DNA of 64,000 bases from Niebla homalea (Eukaryota > Ascomycota > Lecanoromycetes > Lecanorales > Ramalinaceae), in the NCBI GenBank assembly GCA_019925105.1, contig JAHGAU010000001.1:496001-560000 (forward strand). The letters run 5' to 3'. Under the pieces are notes generated by a model. That model saw nothing but the letters and a program-made list of their open reading frames with translations. It was not told where the DNA came from and did no database searches. Made by a program: the position numbers and the translations under genes. Below, in pieces: positions 1 to 10,540 of this stretch (positions within the stretch are counted from its first letter, which is position 1; each line of letters starts with the position of its first letter).

Positions 1-508
1 CCGCAGCCGCCACAGCCGCCCTGACCGACGTCTACGCCTTGGGCGACAACGCCGCCATCCGACACCACAACCTGCCCGCCACCGCGCAGACCGCGACGCA
101 GCAAGCCGTCTGGCTCGCCAAGGCCATCAACAGCGGCGGCACCAGCACCACACCACCGTTCGCCTTCAAGAACAACGGGATCATGGCGTATGTGGGCAAC
201 GCGCGCGCGATCGTGGACACCCCCGGGGAGTCGACGCCGGATATCAGTGGGCGGAGCGCGTGGCTGGTGTGGAGGGGGGTGTACCTGGGGATGAGTGTGA
301 GCTGGCGGAATCGGGTGTTGATCCCGACGTATTGGTGAGTCTGTTGTTGTTGTTCCTCTCACTGTTTTTGTTTCTTTTTTGGGGGAGGGAGAAGGGGTGG
401 GGGGAAAGCTTAGAGGGGAGAGGGGGAATGAAGTGTGTAAGGCTGACCTTTTGTAAATGTGGCAGGTTGTTGAATTGGCTCTTTGGGAGGGATATTACGC
501 GGTTCTAG
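1..508 (+). CDS. Alternative (type II) NADH:ubiquinone oxidoreductase, C-terminal part
   Basis: This is the 3' end of a gene that starts before the window. Frame 3 reads a DVYALGDNAA segment, the second dinucleotide-binding motif of single-subunit NADH dehydrogenases, and then WRGVYLGMSVSWRNR and PTYW. The exon ends at 334. A GTGAGT donor, a ggctgacc branch-like site and a GGCAG acceptor define an intron at 335-465. The last exon (466-508) completes the W codon and ends LNWLFGRDITRF-stop, the conserved C-terminus of the NDE/NDI family. These enzymes oxidise NADH at the inner mitochondrial membrane and pass electrons to ubiquinone without pumping protons. Whether this one faces the cytosol (NDE) or the matrix (NDI) cannot be judged without the N-terminus. 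Confidence 0.9.
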   Translation, partial: RSRHSRPDRRLRLGRQRRHPTPQPARHRADRDAASRLARQGHQQRRHQHHTTVRLQEQRDHGVCGQRARDRGHPRGVDAGYQWAERVAGVEGGVPGDECELAESGVDPDVLVSLLLLFLSLFLFLFWGREKGWGESLEGRGGMKCVRLTFCKCGRLLNWLFGRDITRF

Positions 509-888
509 ATGCGTTTCGTGGATGTTTGTCAAGGTTTCGATGCAGGGGAAAACGTGGTTATGAATGAGAGATGATGTTATGAATAACCTGAAGTTTGGCG
601 TTCGGGCAGAAAGGGGGCGGGAAGCTGGAAAGCACAATTTATAGACGGTGGCAAAAGGTTTTATCACATCGCATAAAAGGCGAAGGCGTCCCAAAACGAA
701 ATAACATAGAATACATTATGAGCAATCCTTACCGAAACGTCCCGTCGCTATGAGGCTTATTGTATGCAATGCTCGCAACATATTCCTCACCCCTTTCCTA
801 CCTGCCATTCTGAGGCTCCTACTCCTGAATAGTCACCCCATGAGCCCACGCTCCCAAACACCCCATCCTCAAACCCCTTCTTCCCCCA

Positions 889-2255
889 TCACAACAGCGT
901 ATCCCCCAACGCGCACCTCACCAAACTCACGCCCGCCCTGACCGTCGCATCGATGCCCTGCTCCTCCAACATCGGATTGACCTCCACCAGATCCATCGCC
1001 ACCAGACTCCCCGTCTCATGCACGCACTCGCAGATGAAATCCCCCTCCCTCAATGTCAGACCGCCTCGGACTGGGGTGCCGGTGCTGGGCGCCCACTGCG
1101 GATCCAGCGCGTCGACGTCGAAGGAGAGATGGATGGGCGTGTCGGTACCGATGTGCGCCAGGGCCATATCCATGACTTTGCCGATGCCGTGACTGTGGTG
1201 TGCATTGACCATGTATCAGCCTTAGCAGCCCCCCTTTGCAACAACAACGACGACGAACTTTTGTTGCAACCAATTCTCCAGACGATAGGCAAGAGAAGGG
1301 TGATAAAAGAGGGAAAGGGAACGAACGGACGTACCGATCGATATCATGCATACTAAACGCCCTCACGCCCTCCCGCCTCAAGATCTCCTTCTCCCCGCGA
1401 TCGATGTCCCGCAAGCCGATGTAGACCAATTTTCTCGTGCTCAGCCGCTGCGGCCGCCCCGCCGCCGACACGGTCTCATCCAACCATGCGAATTTCTCAT
1501 CTTTGGCGAGACCGGTGAGGAAGGCGACGGGCATGCCGTGCACGTTCCCGCTATCGGACGTTTCGGGGGTGTTGATGTCGGCGTGGGCGTCCACCCAGAT
1601 GACGGCCATGTCTCTGCCGGTCCTGTGTGGATGGTCAGGGGTTTAATACTGTTTTGCTTTCTCCAGTTGGCCGGAACATGACCGTGTGTGTATGTGTGAG
1701 GCACGACCCAGTAGAGGATGAGAATGCTTCAAAGACGTACGCACCGTTCCCTCACCCCTCTGGCAACACCACTGACGGTCCCAATGGCGATGGAATGATC
1801 GCCTCCTAGGGTCAACACCATCCTCCCTTCTTTAGCATGCTCGTATACTTGTTTTGACAACGCTTCTGTGACGCGGGAGACGGAAAGGGGGTTCTTCATG
1901 CCTCGATGCGGCGGGTCGGTGGAGGGGAGGACGGAGGAGTAGGTGTGGACGGTGTTGTCGTGGTGGAGGGTGTAGGACAAGTCTGTGGAGAGCTGGGTGA
2001 GGAGGCCCGAGGAGAGGAGGGCGGTGGGTGCGGCTTCAGTCCCGGGTTTGCACTATGAGGCGGCAGGGGTTTAGCGATGAGAAAGCCTGTAGGTAGGAGA
2101 GGAGAACAGGGGAAGGGAGGGTCAGGGTCGGGGAGGACGCGTCAGGGGGGAGGTACCTGACCGCCTGAGAAGCCGACGGCGACGACGCCGAGGTGGTCTG
2201 GATGGGAGAGAAATTTGGAGGGAATTGTGGTTGTGGGGGGTGTTGGGGCAGACAT
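889..2255 (-). CDS. Arginase
   Basis: Four exons on the minus strand: 2255-2157, 2052-1745, 1613-1335 and 1192-889. All junctions are GT-AG and the phase closes at 330 codons (329 aa). Arginase hydrolyses L-arginine to ornithine and urea. All three metal-binding signatures of the ureohydrolase family are intact: GGDHSIAIG, DAHADINTPE and SFDVDALDP. The joins restore family sequence: GFSGGQ|CKPGTEAAPTAL, GVRERDMAVIWVDAHAD and HDIDRHGIGKV. Usual family length is about 310-330 aa, so the protein looks complete. No mitochondrial targeting sequence is evident, which fits the usual cytosolic fungal enzyme. The start is the only ATG giving the conserved N-terminal LGVVAVGFSGGQ. It lies tail to tail with the NADH dehydrogenase. 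Confidence 0.95.
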
Positions 2256-2550
2256 GCTGTCAGACGTGATGAGAATGAAAATGGTATAGTCTGTAGATGA
2301 GGTCGTATGCTGTATATGCAAGTCCGAGCGGAGGTAGTGAATGAATGATGCTCGAAAGAGTGTCAGCGTCGCTGATCAATAAGAGAAGAATGACAGAGAA
2401 GGAAAAGAGCCTCTGCTCTTCATAAACAGCCCCCCACCCAAGCAAGGGGACTTGCTCAGCCATTGCGCTACTCGTCTGATGCCTTCTTCTTCTCGTCGAC
2501 ACAAGCTGGAAACGATTCTGGAGCTCGCATCTTGACGTAACGACCGCCAA

Positions 2551-2685
2551 AACCTGCACTTAGGGGCGAATCGCCCCGCAGCGGGCATGGCGGCGGTGGC
2601 CGGCTGGGTCTGGACGCTTATGCGCCTTATCCCTAAGTGCAGGTACAGGCGTGGCAAGGAAGGATGTTTCCCCTAAGTGCAGGTT
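2551..2685. mobile_element. Short element with 16-bp terminal inverted repeats (MITE-like)
   Basis: AACCTGCACTTAGGGG at 2551-2566 is the exact reverse complement of CCCCTAAGTGCAGGTT at 2670-2685. A further copy of the right-hand end, CCCTAAGTGCAGGT, lies at 2631-2644, exactly 40 bp before the outer one. The 135-bp element sits between the arginase start and the 63-aa gene. It codes for nothing, and I see no clear target-site duplication. Length and perfect inverted ends suggest a non-autonomous DNA transposon remnant, possibly with a duplicated right end. It could also be a chance or structural palindrome. Confidence 0.5.
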
Positions 2686-3048
2686 GTAGAGATGATCAAG
2701 CAGTATTACGAAAACAGGATTTCTTCAGCCCCCACGGCCTTTGAAAGGTCTTTCGGCAGAGGTCACAGGTAGATGAGTAATTGAACTTGATAGGTAGTCG
2801 ATCCGCAATACTGAATGATGGGGTTGTGTGTAGTTCACAAGCATTCATTGCAGACCGTGAGGCCATCTTCAAGCGAATGTTATTTTTGGCTCTGTTCTAG
2901 GTATATCATTGTGTCTAGGTGAGAGCGTGGCACAAGGGTAGCTCAATGCTCAATGCTTATTCCCCGTGTAATGTATGTTTCCCTTCCACGGACTTGCTCG
3001 GCAAACTGGTCCCGGGCCATCTCCCTGTGCCATGGTGTATGCTTGAAC

Positions 3049-3458
3049 CTAGTTGGAAAACTTCTCGGGCACCTTCTTGCTGTATTCCGATACAATGATC
3101 AGCGCTCTATTGCCACTGACGGTATTTGGATCACGGGAGAATAGCAAGTCAAAAATCATCAAGGGGTATCTGTCATAGATTCCGCGCGAATGGGTAGAGG
3201 ATCATGGTGACTTACCCAGTGGCCTTCTCGAACATGCCCCGTGCGCCGTCGGTGATTTTCTCGTTCATACCACGCTGCTTGACGGGGTCGACTTTGCCCT
3301 GTCCGAACTTCTTCTCGGCTGCATCGAGACCTGAGAATCTTATATCAGCAAATGCTTAACAACGGCCGGGCAGAATGGACTAGAGCACAAGAAGGAGATG
3401 GCTGCAACAAACCTTTGTCCAAGTAATCCTCCTTCTGTCCTTGCTGGTTGGGATCCAT
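3049..3458 (-). CDS. Small conserved fungal protein (63 aa), three exons
   Basis: Exons 3458-3413, 3330-3216 and 3079-3049 give 64 codons with phase closing. The product begins MDPNQQGQKEDYLDKGLDAA, continues with a KKFGQGKVD stretch and NEKITDGARGMFEKATG, and ends KKVPEKFSN. It is highly charged, predicted helical and has no membrane segment or signal peptide. I recognise the general pattern (DKGLDA, EKITD, MFEKATG) as a small fungal protein of unknown function; no activity can be assigned. The last intron is 136 nt, with GTAAGT donor and TACAG acceptor. The last exon codes for only about ten residues, and the conserved-looking VPEKF end supports it. Automated callers often miss genes this short. 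Confidence 0.7.
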
Positions 3459-5039
3459 CTTACTGATGTAAAGTGACTGAGTGTGTTGGAAGACGCTGTG
3501 CAAGTTGAAGTGATGTGTATGTTCGATCGATATGGGATTGTCTAAGGATGAGGAAAGGAGGATTTCCTTATTGTCTTGTAGTCACTCACGATAAGCGTTT
3601 GGTGGGGCATCTCGGACTACCCCACTTTCGTCATCGTTCCTGCTCCAGCCGGTTTTCGTGCTGCAATGCAAGAAGCGAGTCCACGTTTTGCAGCACGACG
3701 TTTCAGAAGGCCTACATCACGATCATCACACCTCAGGCTTGACTTTTGCTTCTTCAGACACCATGTTCAACAGTGCTTGCCTTATATCATTTCGTTGCAG
3801 CTCGCTGGGCCCTCTCCTCTGCGCTTTGCAAATTCCACAGCAGCCCTAGCAGATGCGAAAGAGCGAACTGAGAACTGTCATGTCGGACTTCAGTCCTACT
3901 TTACCAGAAACCAATGTCAAATGCTCCGTCTATGGCCCAGTCATTCATTGAACATGGGACAAGCGGCTTTGGAAAAGAGCAATGGACACTGCATTCCCTT
4001 CAGCGGGCTCGGAAGTGCGGTATCTACTGATAGCCCTCCTGTCAGTCCAACATTGATTCTGTGACATTTGCAGCAATCAACCAAATACCCTGGGTCTTGG
4101 ATTACCGCTCGCGCATCCTGAATCATTCAAGGGGGGCAGAATCCCTCGACCTCAGCCATTTTGGCCTTGAGAATGTGCCAAACTCGCTTCAGCTCCTAAC
4201 CCAATCAGCACATCGAAGGCAAACCGCCCACTTAACGCCTGGCACTTTTAGCCTCTTTATGAACCGTTTTACAATCCTCGACAAAATTGGAAAACCAATT
4301 CAAACTTGGCCAATTTCGATTCATCACGATAGTTCAACCCTGCTACAACGCTACGGCGATCTTCCAGTGGCTAAGGAAAGCTTACTAAAAATCGCATCGT
4401 ACCGGGCCAATCAGGACAGGCAGCGCCCAATTGTCGCCCGGAAACACCGCCTCGTTCCATCCGATTGCGTCTAGAGTTCTGAAACGATCCTCAACGGTTC
4501 AGCATCTTTAAGCCTCCAGGCGATGCATCCTCTATTCCTCTTCGCCATGGAGGATCATCCATCAACGAGCTTAACAAACTCAAGATGAAGCACAATGAGC
4601 GAATGAAAACACAAAGCGCTCTTTAATCGCCTGCAATAATAGCCCTTTCACTTGAAACTCTCTTGCCTCGAAGATTCCACCCTGACTTTGAACTGTCCTC
4701 AATGAAATGGTAGGTCTATGGCAGAAGCTTGTAGTCTTCAGGTGTGAAATGTGCCACGTTCTTGCACAAGGCCGAGAAACACCCTTGTTGTGCTTTCCAA
4801 TGTGGCCACCAGGTCTTCTTTTGCAATCCTTTGATTCTGGTCTTTGCGGCGCTTCTGAAGAAGCCAGCCATTCTTTAAGGATACCACGTATTACAAGATG
4901 CTGCGATAATATAACATGAGGGCCGGTCGCTCTCTTCGTCTGCTCACTGTGTAGCTTTCTCGTTTTAATCATCCGTCCCTTATCTGATCATCAGATCCTT
5001 TCCATACATTGACTCTCGATCTGTGACGGCTGCGTGAAC
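3459..5039. other. Gene-poor stretch
   Basis: Open frames of about 130 aa exist on both strands (for example 4061-4474 plus and 4580-4972 minus). None shows a recognisable domain, signal peptide or convincing splice structure. The stretch contains the promoter of the 63-aa gene at its left end and of the secreted M35-like gene at its right end. I see no RNA gene or clear repeat. Confidence 0.4.
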
Positions 5040-6056
5040 ATGGTCTCTCTATCTGACATCGCGCCGCTAGTGCATACTATGATAATGTTCCTAGTTGCCA
5101 TGGTGGCTAGCAGTCCACGTTCTGCGGAACAAACCGACAAGTATATACCACATCAGCGCAATTTCGTAAACGGTAATAACATGACTCCTTGGCCCCAGCC
5201 AGACATCAGTTCATTACCACCTGCCGAGGGCACAATTTCGAGAAGATTCATAGACGCCAGATGCGATGCTGTACAGAAATTCAAAATCAGGTCTGCGTGG
5301 AGCGAGGCGAAGCTCCTCGCTGAAGCGCAGACCAAGAAGGTGCCCGGCTACAGATATGACATTGCTCATGTTCAATGGCTAGGACGAGACTGGAACTCCG
5401 AACATTTTGGCAAAGATTATCATACCAGCATTACCACCAACATGGCCCGCTCGCTAGCACAATTCAATAACAACGGAAAAGCACCAGCACATGAACATCG
5501 CTATTTCTATTGTCATGACTACAGCAACCAGTGCACTGAAGGAACACGGGCCTACTCCTGGGACAGCGCGTCCGGTCACCATACTGTCTTCTGCGATGCC
5601 TACTTTAACAGTCCAACCTTAACCGACCAAGTCAAAGCTCACGAAGACAATAAATTGGAACAAAAGATCATCGAGAACTTCCATCACAACCGCGCAACTA
5701 CCATGTTCCGCGAGATTTGGCACGATAAACCACCGCGATCCGGAACCTTTACCAACAGAGCCCAGGATACGTGGGATATTGCGAAGTCTAAGGGAACGCG
5801 TTGGGCACACAGAAATGCGGATTCTTATGTACTCAACGCTGTGGCAATCTACGTTCAGCAGCACTACAGAAGCAGTATATCGCCGGTACCCCACCGCGAG
5901 CTTGTCAAGTTCGATGCGAAAGCTGCGAGGGTGATTCTGCCACGATCGGACAATGCAGTCATGAACAAGAGGTTTCGGTCAATGCCAGCACATTGGGCTG
6001 GACCCAATACTCGCAGTCTTGAGGCATACGATCCCTCAATATGGGAATTGTTATGA
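5040..6056 (+). CDS. Secreted M35/aspzincin-like protein with altered zinc motif
   Basis: Single-exon gene; the ATG at 5040 gives 338 aa. The N-terminus has a hydrophobic stretch (MIMFLVAMVASS) consistent with a signal peptide. The body resembles fungal secreted 'putative peptidase' zincins related to lysine-specific and deuterolysin-type metalloproteases: a DARCDAVQKFKI start, paired cysteines (YCHDYSNQC, FCDAYF), then the segment where the family carries HExxH, and a C-terminal RNADSYVLNAVAIYV element. Here the HExxH position reads R-E-I-W-H (Arg224 to His228), so the first zinc-ligand histidine is arginine (codon CGC). The reading frame is otherwise intact. It may be a secreted pseudoprotease or an early-decaying gene. 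Family placement is from motif memory, not alignment. Confidence 0.65.
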   Translation: MVSLSDIAPLVHTMIMFLVAMVASSPRSAEQTDKYIPHQRNFVNGNNMTPWPQPDISSLPPAEGTISRRFIDARCDAVQKFKIRSAWSEAKLLAEAQTKKVPGYRYDIAHVQWLGRDWNSEHFGKDYHTSITTNMARSLAQFNNNGKAPAHEHRYFYCHDYSNQCTEGTRAYSWDSASGHHTVFCDAYFNSPTLTDQVKAHEDNKLEQKIIENFHHNRATTMFREIWHDKPPRSGTFTNRAQDTWDIAKSKGTRWAHRNADSYVLNAVAIYVQQHYRSSISPVPHRELVKFDAKAARVILPRSDNAVMNKRFRSMPAHWAGPNTRSLEAYDPSIWELL

Positions 6057-7397
6057 TGAAATATCAGTTCATAAATCTTCCAGACTGAACCAATCTTTGA
6101 GTGGAAATTCAAAGCGCGAGCTCAGCTCCGGGTATGATCAGGCCGCGGTTTCACGAGTGGTGCATGAGGTACTCCTTCCATTAAGTTGGGGTACTCTCGC
6201 ATGGCTCAACTTAAAGCTGCCAGGATTACATACCTAGGCGCCCGTCGAGATGCGAATCCGCCTGCTTTCACAGACCCAGGTCCAAAATGTGTTTTAGTCG
6301 CCCTAACAATATCAGCTGTGACTTTATCTTCAACTGCGGCATCAGCCTCGACCTCATGCATCGGCCTCATGCTTGATGAGTGTCACAGAGACAGGGGCTA
6401 ATCTCGCCCAGGTGCTGTCAAAGCTTGCCAAACGTACCACCTCCCTCCACCAACCTTGAGTCCCGCCATCTGCCCTCCAGCGTACTCAAATGCTCTTGAC
6501 GCAACTGTACAGCGTAGTCCAATCGTTGGGATCGAGATACAATGTTCGTGCCAGCAAGTGCTGGTGACAATATCATCGATGCTTTCGTGGAGGTTACGAG
6601 CTTGAGATTATGATCAGGGGTCCAGAGTCGGGTGCATGGTAGATTCAGCAGACTTCCTTTGAGGGCATTAGCGGAGAGAGATGGGCAATGGGTTGCATTG
6701 AGGAGCTGCACTGTGCCAGACTGGGGGCGATTGTGGAAGATCTGAGGCGTAAGCAGGTGTACAATACAAAAAATAGTTGGTGCTGTACGTCCACAGAATG
6801 TTTAAGCTGGTGATTGAAAAAAAAGGAGTGATCTCTTCCGCCATTCTCTTGTTGCTTCATGCTCGGTTGCGCCCTGACTTGTGGGTGTATTGAAACTCAC
6901 ACCCTTCCCATTTCGCACGTGGGGAATACGACAAAGAGTCATTTGCATGCGGTCGGAGCCCTCGAGAAGCAGAAGTTGGCATGCAAAATTGAGGTCGTTT
7001 CCTGCGTGCCCTATGTTGCACCCATGATTTTGAGCTGACATGTTTACCAAGTCCAAAGAAAGATACTCATCATCCATGTCGGGAACTCCAGATTCTTGAA
7101 AGGACCTGATTTGATTAAGTCATTGGGCATCACTAAAAAATGGAGATGGGAATGGAGTAGAGTCAAAACGCCAAGATATTGATAACTTTTTGCTACACCG
7201 TTAGTGGCTTTCATCTTGATACATGTCTTCGATGATTACTTCCCAGCATCATTCATACTACCCTCAGTGATCCACATGCACAGTCCCCTGACCGAGGCCA
7301 ATACTCTCACAGATATTTGTTTTCCGTCCTTTCCAAACAGCAAAGAGAATAAAGATTTCACCCCTTCAAGCCGTCATCTCCCTTGCGCCTAAGGTAT
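6057..7397. other. Intergenic, no supported gene
   Basis: Only short overlapping frames (up to about 97 aa) occur on the minus strand between 6418 and 7077. They share no recognisable motif and no clear splice joins. The segment separates the M35-like gene from the 3' end of the HET gene. No RNA gene or tandem repeat was seen. Confidence 0.4.
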
Positions 7398-9884
7398 TCA
7401 TGTAATGAGGACATCTTCAACACGATCAAATTTGGGCAGTGGCTCCGACATTTCCCATTCATACACGCCAAGCCACGTCCAAGAGAAATCCCGGTCGTTA
7501 TTCCAAGGCCATCGGATAAGCTGATTCGTACCGCAGACACCCACAAGCATTTTGCTCGTATCACCTTCATTCGCAGTTGGATCAGCGAGGCGTAGGGTGG
7601 GCCGTAGCAAGGCGGCCCAGACATACCGCTTCAAATAGCGCTTGCGAATACGGCGGATGTTACGACTACATTGACTCTCTTCAGGCTCCAATGGCTCGCT
7701 GAGGAGTTTAGAGCACACAGCTTTTGAGAACTTCCGACCCCCTGTCAAATTATGCATGAACCAATTCGCCAGGAACCCGTCTTTGCGAATGAGCCCGGGG
7801 ACACTTTCTCCGCCGTCCACAGCCAGTAAACGATATGCTAAGTCAGTTGACTCATCGCCCAATAATTGAGCAGCCGGTGAAGACGGTGCCCACCTGAGAC
7901 CCTTCCTCTTCAAACGGGGTGCACTAGACAGCAGAAAGCTGGTCTGAAGCGTTTGCCCCTCTCGACCCAGCCAGAAGGCTTCGGCGTTGTCGTAGACTTT
8001 GTCATCAAGAAGAAGGCTCCAAATCACGATGTCATCGCCAGGTCTCGAAGCTTCTCGATGACTTATTCGACTTCCACTCTCCTCAACTGTCAAGAAGCCG
8101 GCCACGAACGCATTACCAACTACCTTTGTGTCCCTCTGGTAAAAGGCGGGTAAGAGATGTGGGACACTTAGCAACAGCAGAGCAATATCAATGCAGCCCT
8201 CCCGATAAATTACATCAACTGAATCCTTGAGCGACACCAAGACGTCGTTCTTACACAGCACGTAAGTGTTACTCCGGCCTCGAAATGACTCGAGAAAGGT
8301 CCACGCCCTGATGTTCCAGTCGCAAGCCATCACTGTAACAAGAATTGTCTCGCGGACTTCCATGGTGAGAATACTAGCATCAATACTCATTAGGTCTCGG
8401 TCGCAAATCAATGTCGCCTTACTCTGTTCGAATACCTTATTGATGCTCAGAATGGCTTCTTTTCTAAGCTGATGATCTTCAGGAATGCACGGTGTGTCCA
8501 TCCAATACGAGTCGCATCCCAATGATCCTGCAACGGATGAATAGCGACGATGCAGACACTGATTCATGCCATGGCCCGCCTCCGGTCTTCCGCCCTGGCC
8601 GTGACTCCAGACGTGCGAGATCGCGAGCGTCTGCCCGGACGCCTCACAGTATCTAAGACTCCTTGCATGTGCGAACTCGTTGATGTCTACAGCCCGTGCA
8701 CCAGATACACTTCGATAGGATGTCTCGTCCCATGTCAGTTTCTGACAGTCACCTTGGCAGTCTCCATGATGCATTGACTGGTCTTTAATGCGCATGCCCT
8801 TGAATCTTTGGCAATCATCGGGCCGAGCTCCTCTGCAGGAATCGCTCTTACCAGGCACGCAACGGCCACTCTCGCCACCAAATGAGTTTGAGAAACGTTG
8901 ATGAAACCTTCTGAAGTCCGCTCCAAAGGCGCATGGTTCAGTACGCAACAGCTCAAAGGCCCAGCCACACATGTAAGCCGGCTTCTCTAGGCTCGCGACA
9001 CGCTTGGACATTTCCTGTAAGGACATGCCAGGCGCTGGATAGAAGCCTTGGAGGCTCAGACTGTGTCCATTGTGGTCATTGTACCCTGACCACATGTGGC
9101 TGCTCAAATTGCTGTAGAAGTAAAGCATACAACTGCGTTGCCACGATGTCCAGAGGAAGGCCCGCACCAAGAACCACCTCATCCTTTCTTCCTCCGACCT
9201 TGAAGATGTTGAGAGTCGAGATGCAGTGCTTATCAGATCTGCAGTGGTGTTGATAAAGCTATCGAGCATGGTGCCGACCACCGTTGCCCGATACATTGCG
9301 ACCATAAGAGCTACACGTATCACATTGGTGGTTATGAACGACACAACCTTCAAATGTTGCCAAGCCCCAGATATTGAAGTCTCTTGCGGCAATTTCGCCT
9401 CGTTGTAAAAATCAGGAGCTACTGCAGGGATATCGTCTGGAAGCCTTAATGGTACAGTAGGTATCCGACATAGGAGATTAATCGCCTCGTTGACAAGGTC
9501 AGGAGGCTCAAGGAGAGGCCACTCTTCGCCCGGGTCTGGCCGTGTGTGGGTGGTGAGATTGAGCTGCCGGACCCGTCGAGGAAAGTTGCACAAGACAAGT
9601 TCACCGAGAAGGGCATCCAAACGTTCTACATGTGTCTCCGCATCGCAGACTTCGTCATAAAGCTTGCTGCAGAAGCCTTCCCGAAGCGATTCCTTTTTCT
9701 CGTTGGAGTAATAATGGTGCACTCCACCTTCTGCGGAATATTCCAGACTCCAACAAGAAAAGGGAATCGGTGTTCCACCAGAGGTCCTGGCGTCCCCAGT
9801 GAAAGTATCAATGTCCAGCTGCCGCCGGACCCTCTCAAAGGTGAAGGTGTGAGGACCCGGTAATAACGAATCACCATTGGACAT
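7398..9884 (-). CDS. HET-domain (heterokaryon incompatibility) protein, 828 aa
   Basis: Intronless 828-codon frame. The HET core starts near residue 420 with LAISHVWSHGQGG, followed by CLHRRYSSVAG, YWMDTPCIPED and a KATLICDRDL segment. These match the HET-domain pattern (isHVWs, lDtlCIp, vLvlD), with a glycine-rich GQGGRPEAGH insertion. The first ~400 residues hold a hydrophobic helix around residues 180-205 and a long region with no domain I know. The C-terminal ~200 residues carry RPGDDIVIWSLL and a WLGVYEWEMSEPLP end, also found in the decayed copy next door. HET proteins act in fungal non-self recognition and can trigger cell death on allele mismatch; the partner cannot be told from sequence. 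The frame lacks the stops and frameshifts seen in its paralogue, so it is probably functional. Confidence 0.88.
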   Translation of the reverse strand: MSNGDSLLPGPHTFTFERVRRQLDIDTFTGDARTSGGTPIPFSCWSLEYSAEGGVHHYYSNEKKESLREGFCSKLYDEVCDAETHVERLDALLGELVLCNFPRRVRQLNLTTHTRPDPGEEWPLLEPPDLVNEAINLLCRIPTVPLRLPDDIPAVAPDFYNEAKLPQETSISGAWQHLKVVSFITTNVIRVALMVAMYRATVVGTMLDSFINTTADLISTASRLSTSSRSEEERMRWFLVRAFLWTSWQRSCMLYFYSNLSSHMWSGYNDHNGHSLSLQGFYPAPGMSLQEMSKRVASLEKPAYMCGWAFELLRTEPCAFGADFRRFHQRFSNSFGGESGRCVPGKSDSCRGARPDDCQRFKGMRIKDQSMHHGDCQGDCQKLTWDETSYRSVSGARAVDINEFAHARSLRYCEASGQTLAISHVWSHGQGGRPEAGHGMNQCLHRRYSSVAGSLGCDSYWMDTPCIPEDHQLRKEAILSINKVFEQSKATLICDRDLMSIDASILTMEVRETILVTVMACDWNIRAWTFLESFRGRSNTYVLCKNDVLVSLKDSVDVIYREGCIDIALLLLSVPHLLPAFYQRDTKVVGNAFVAGFLTVEESGSRISHREASRPGDDIVIWSLLLDDKVYDNAEAFWLGREGQTLQTSFLLSSAPRLKRKGLRWAPSSPAAQLLGDESTDLAYRLLAVDGGESVPGLIRKDGFLANWFMHNLTGGRKFSKAVCSKLLSEPLEPEESQCSRNIRRIRKRYLKRYVWAALLRPTLRLADPTANEGDTSKMLVGVCGTNQLIRWPWNNDRDFSWTWLGVYEWEMSEPLPKFDRVEDVLIT

Positions 9885-10540
9885 CTTGGCTATGAAGAAG
9901 TAACGGACTCTGTACTTCCTTAGTCAAGCTAATTTAAAAAAGCTTTTGTGGTGAGATCTTCTGAAGACCATCGGGAGACAAGGTTTGGTAGTAAACAGGA
10001 TGGTGTGCTCGGTAGTCTTACGGAGGACACATGTGCGTCATCTGACATTGTGGACACTCACACAGATCTTTACCGGGAATAAACGACAGGGATCAACGCG
10101 CCTTACACCTTGTTGGAAACATTTCACTAGATTGAAATCGGTGGGGCTTTGCACTACTGATTATTGTACGATGGTGATAAGTCGGTTGCATTTGGCTGCA
10201 TTGCCGGCCCCCTCCAGTGGGGCAATGCAACCGAAGTCACTTTGTACTGCCAAGAATTAGTTCTAAGAGTGTGCCATGCCTGCATGGGGCTGACAGTCAG
10301 CGCCTCCCTTGGTCGTCCGAATTATGCGCGGCCATCGTGCAGTCAGACTCTGAGCTGCACCATGCAAGGCAACCCGCATCCTATCGACCCGCCCTCGCCA
10401 GGACGAGGTACCTTTACATCTGATAGACCTTACGAAACTCTGAAGAATGAAAGGTCTAACTATGATCATCGGACGGATACCAACGAACCATCTTACAGTG
10501 GTATGATTTATGGCTGGCAGAGGTAAAGCATGATGTGAAC
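9885..10540. other. Spacer between the two HET copies
   Basis: This lies between the start of the intact HET gene (minus strand) and the first recognisable trace of its decayed paralogue (plus strand). The two copies point away from each other, so the original shared promoter probably lies here. Open frames of up to 120 aa show no recognisable domain. Confidence 0.4.

Noticed and set aside
1016..1704. Overlapping open frames on both strands across the arginase exons
   Set aside because: They are GC-rich shadow frames of the spliced arginase; only the spliced path keeps the metal-binding motifs.
2551..2685. Interstitial telomere repeat
   Set aside because: Only single TTAGGG-like units occur inside the inverted ends; there is no tandem array.
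4061..4474. 137-aa plus-strand open frame as a gene
   Set aside because: No domain, no signal peptide and no splice or promoter support; length is within chance for a GC-balanced region.
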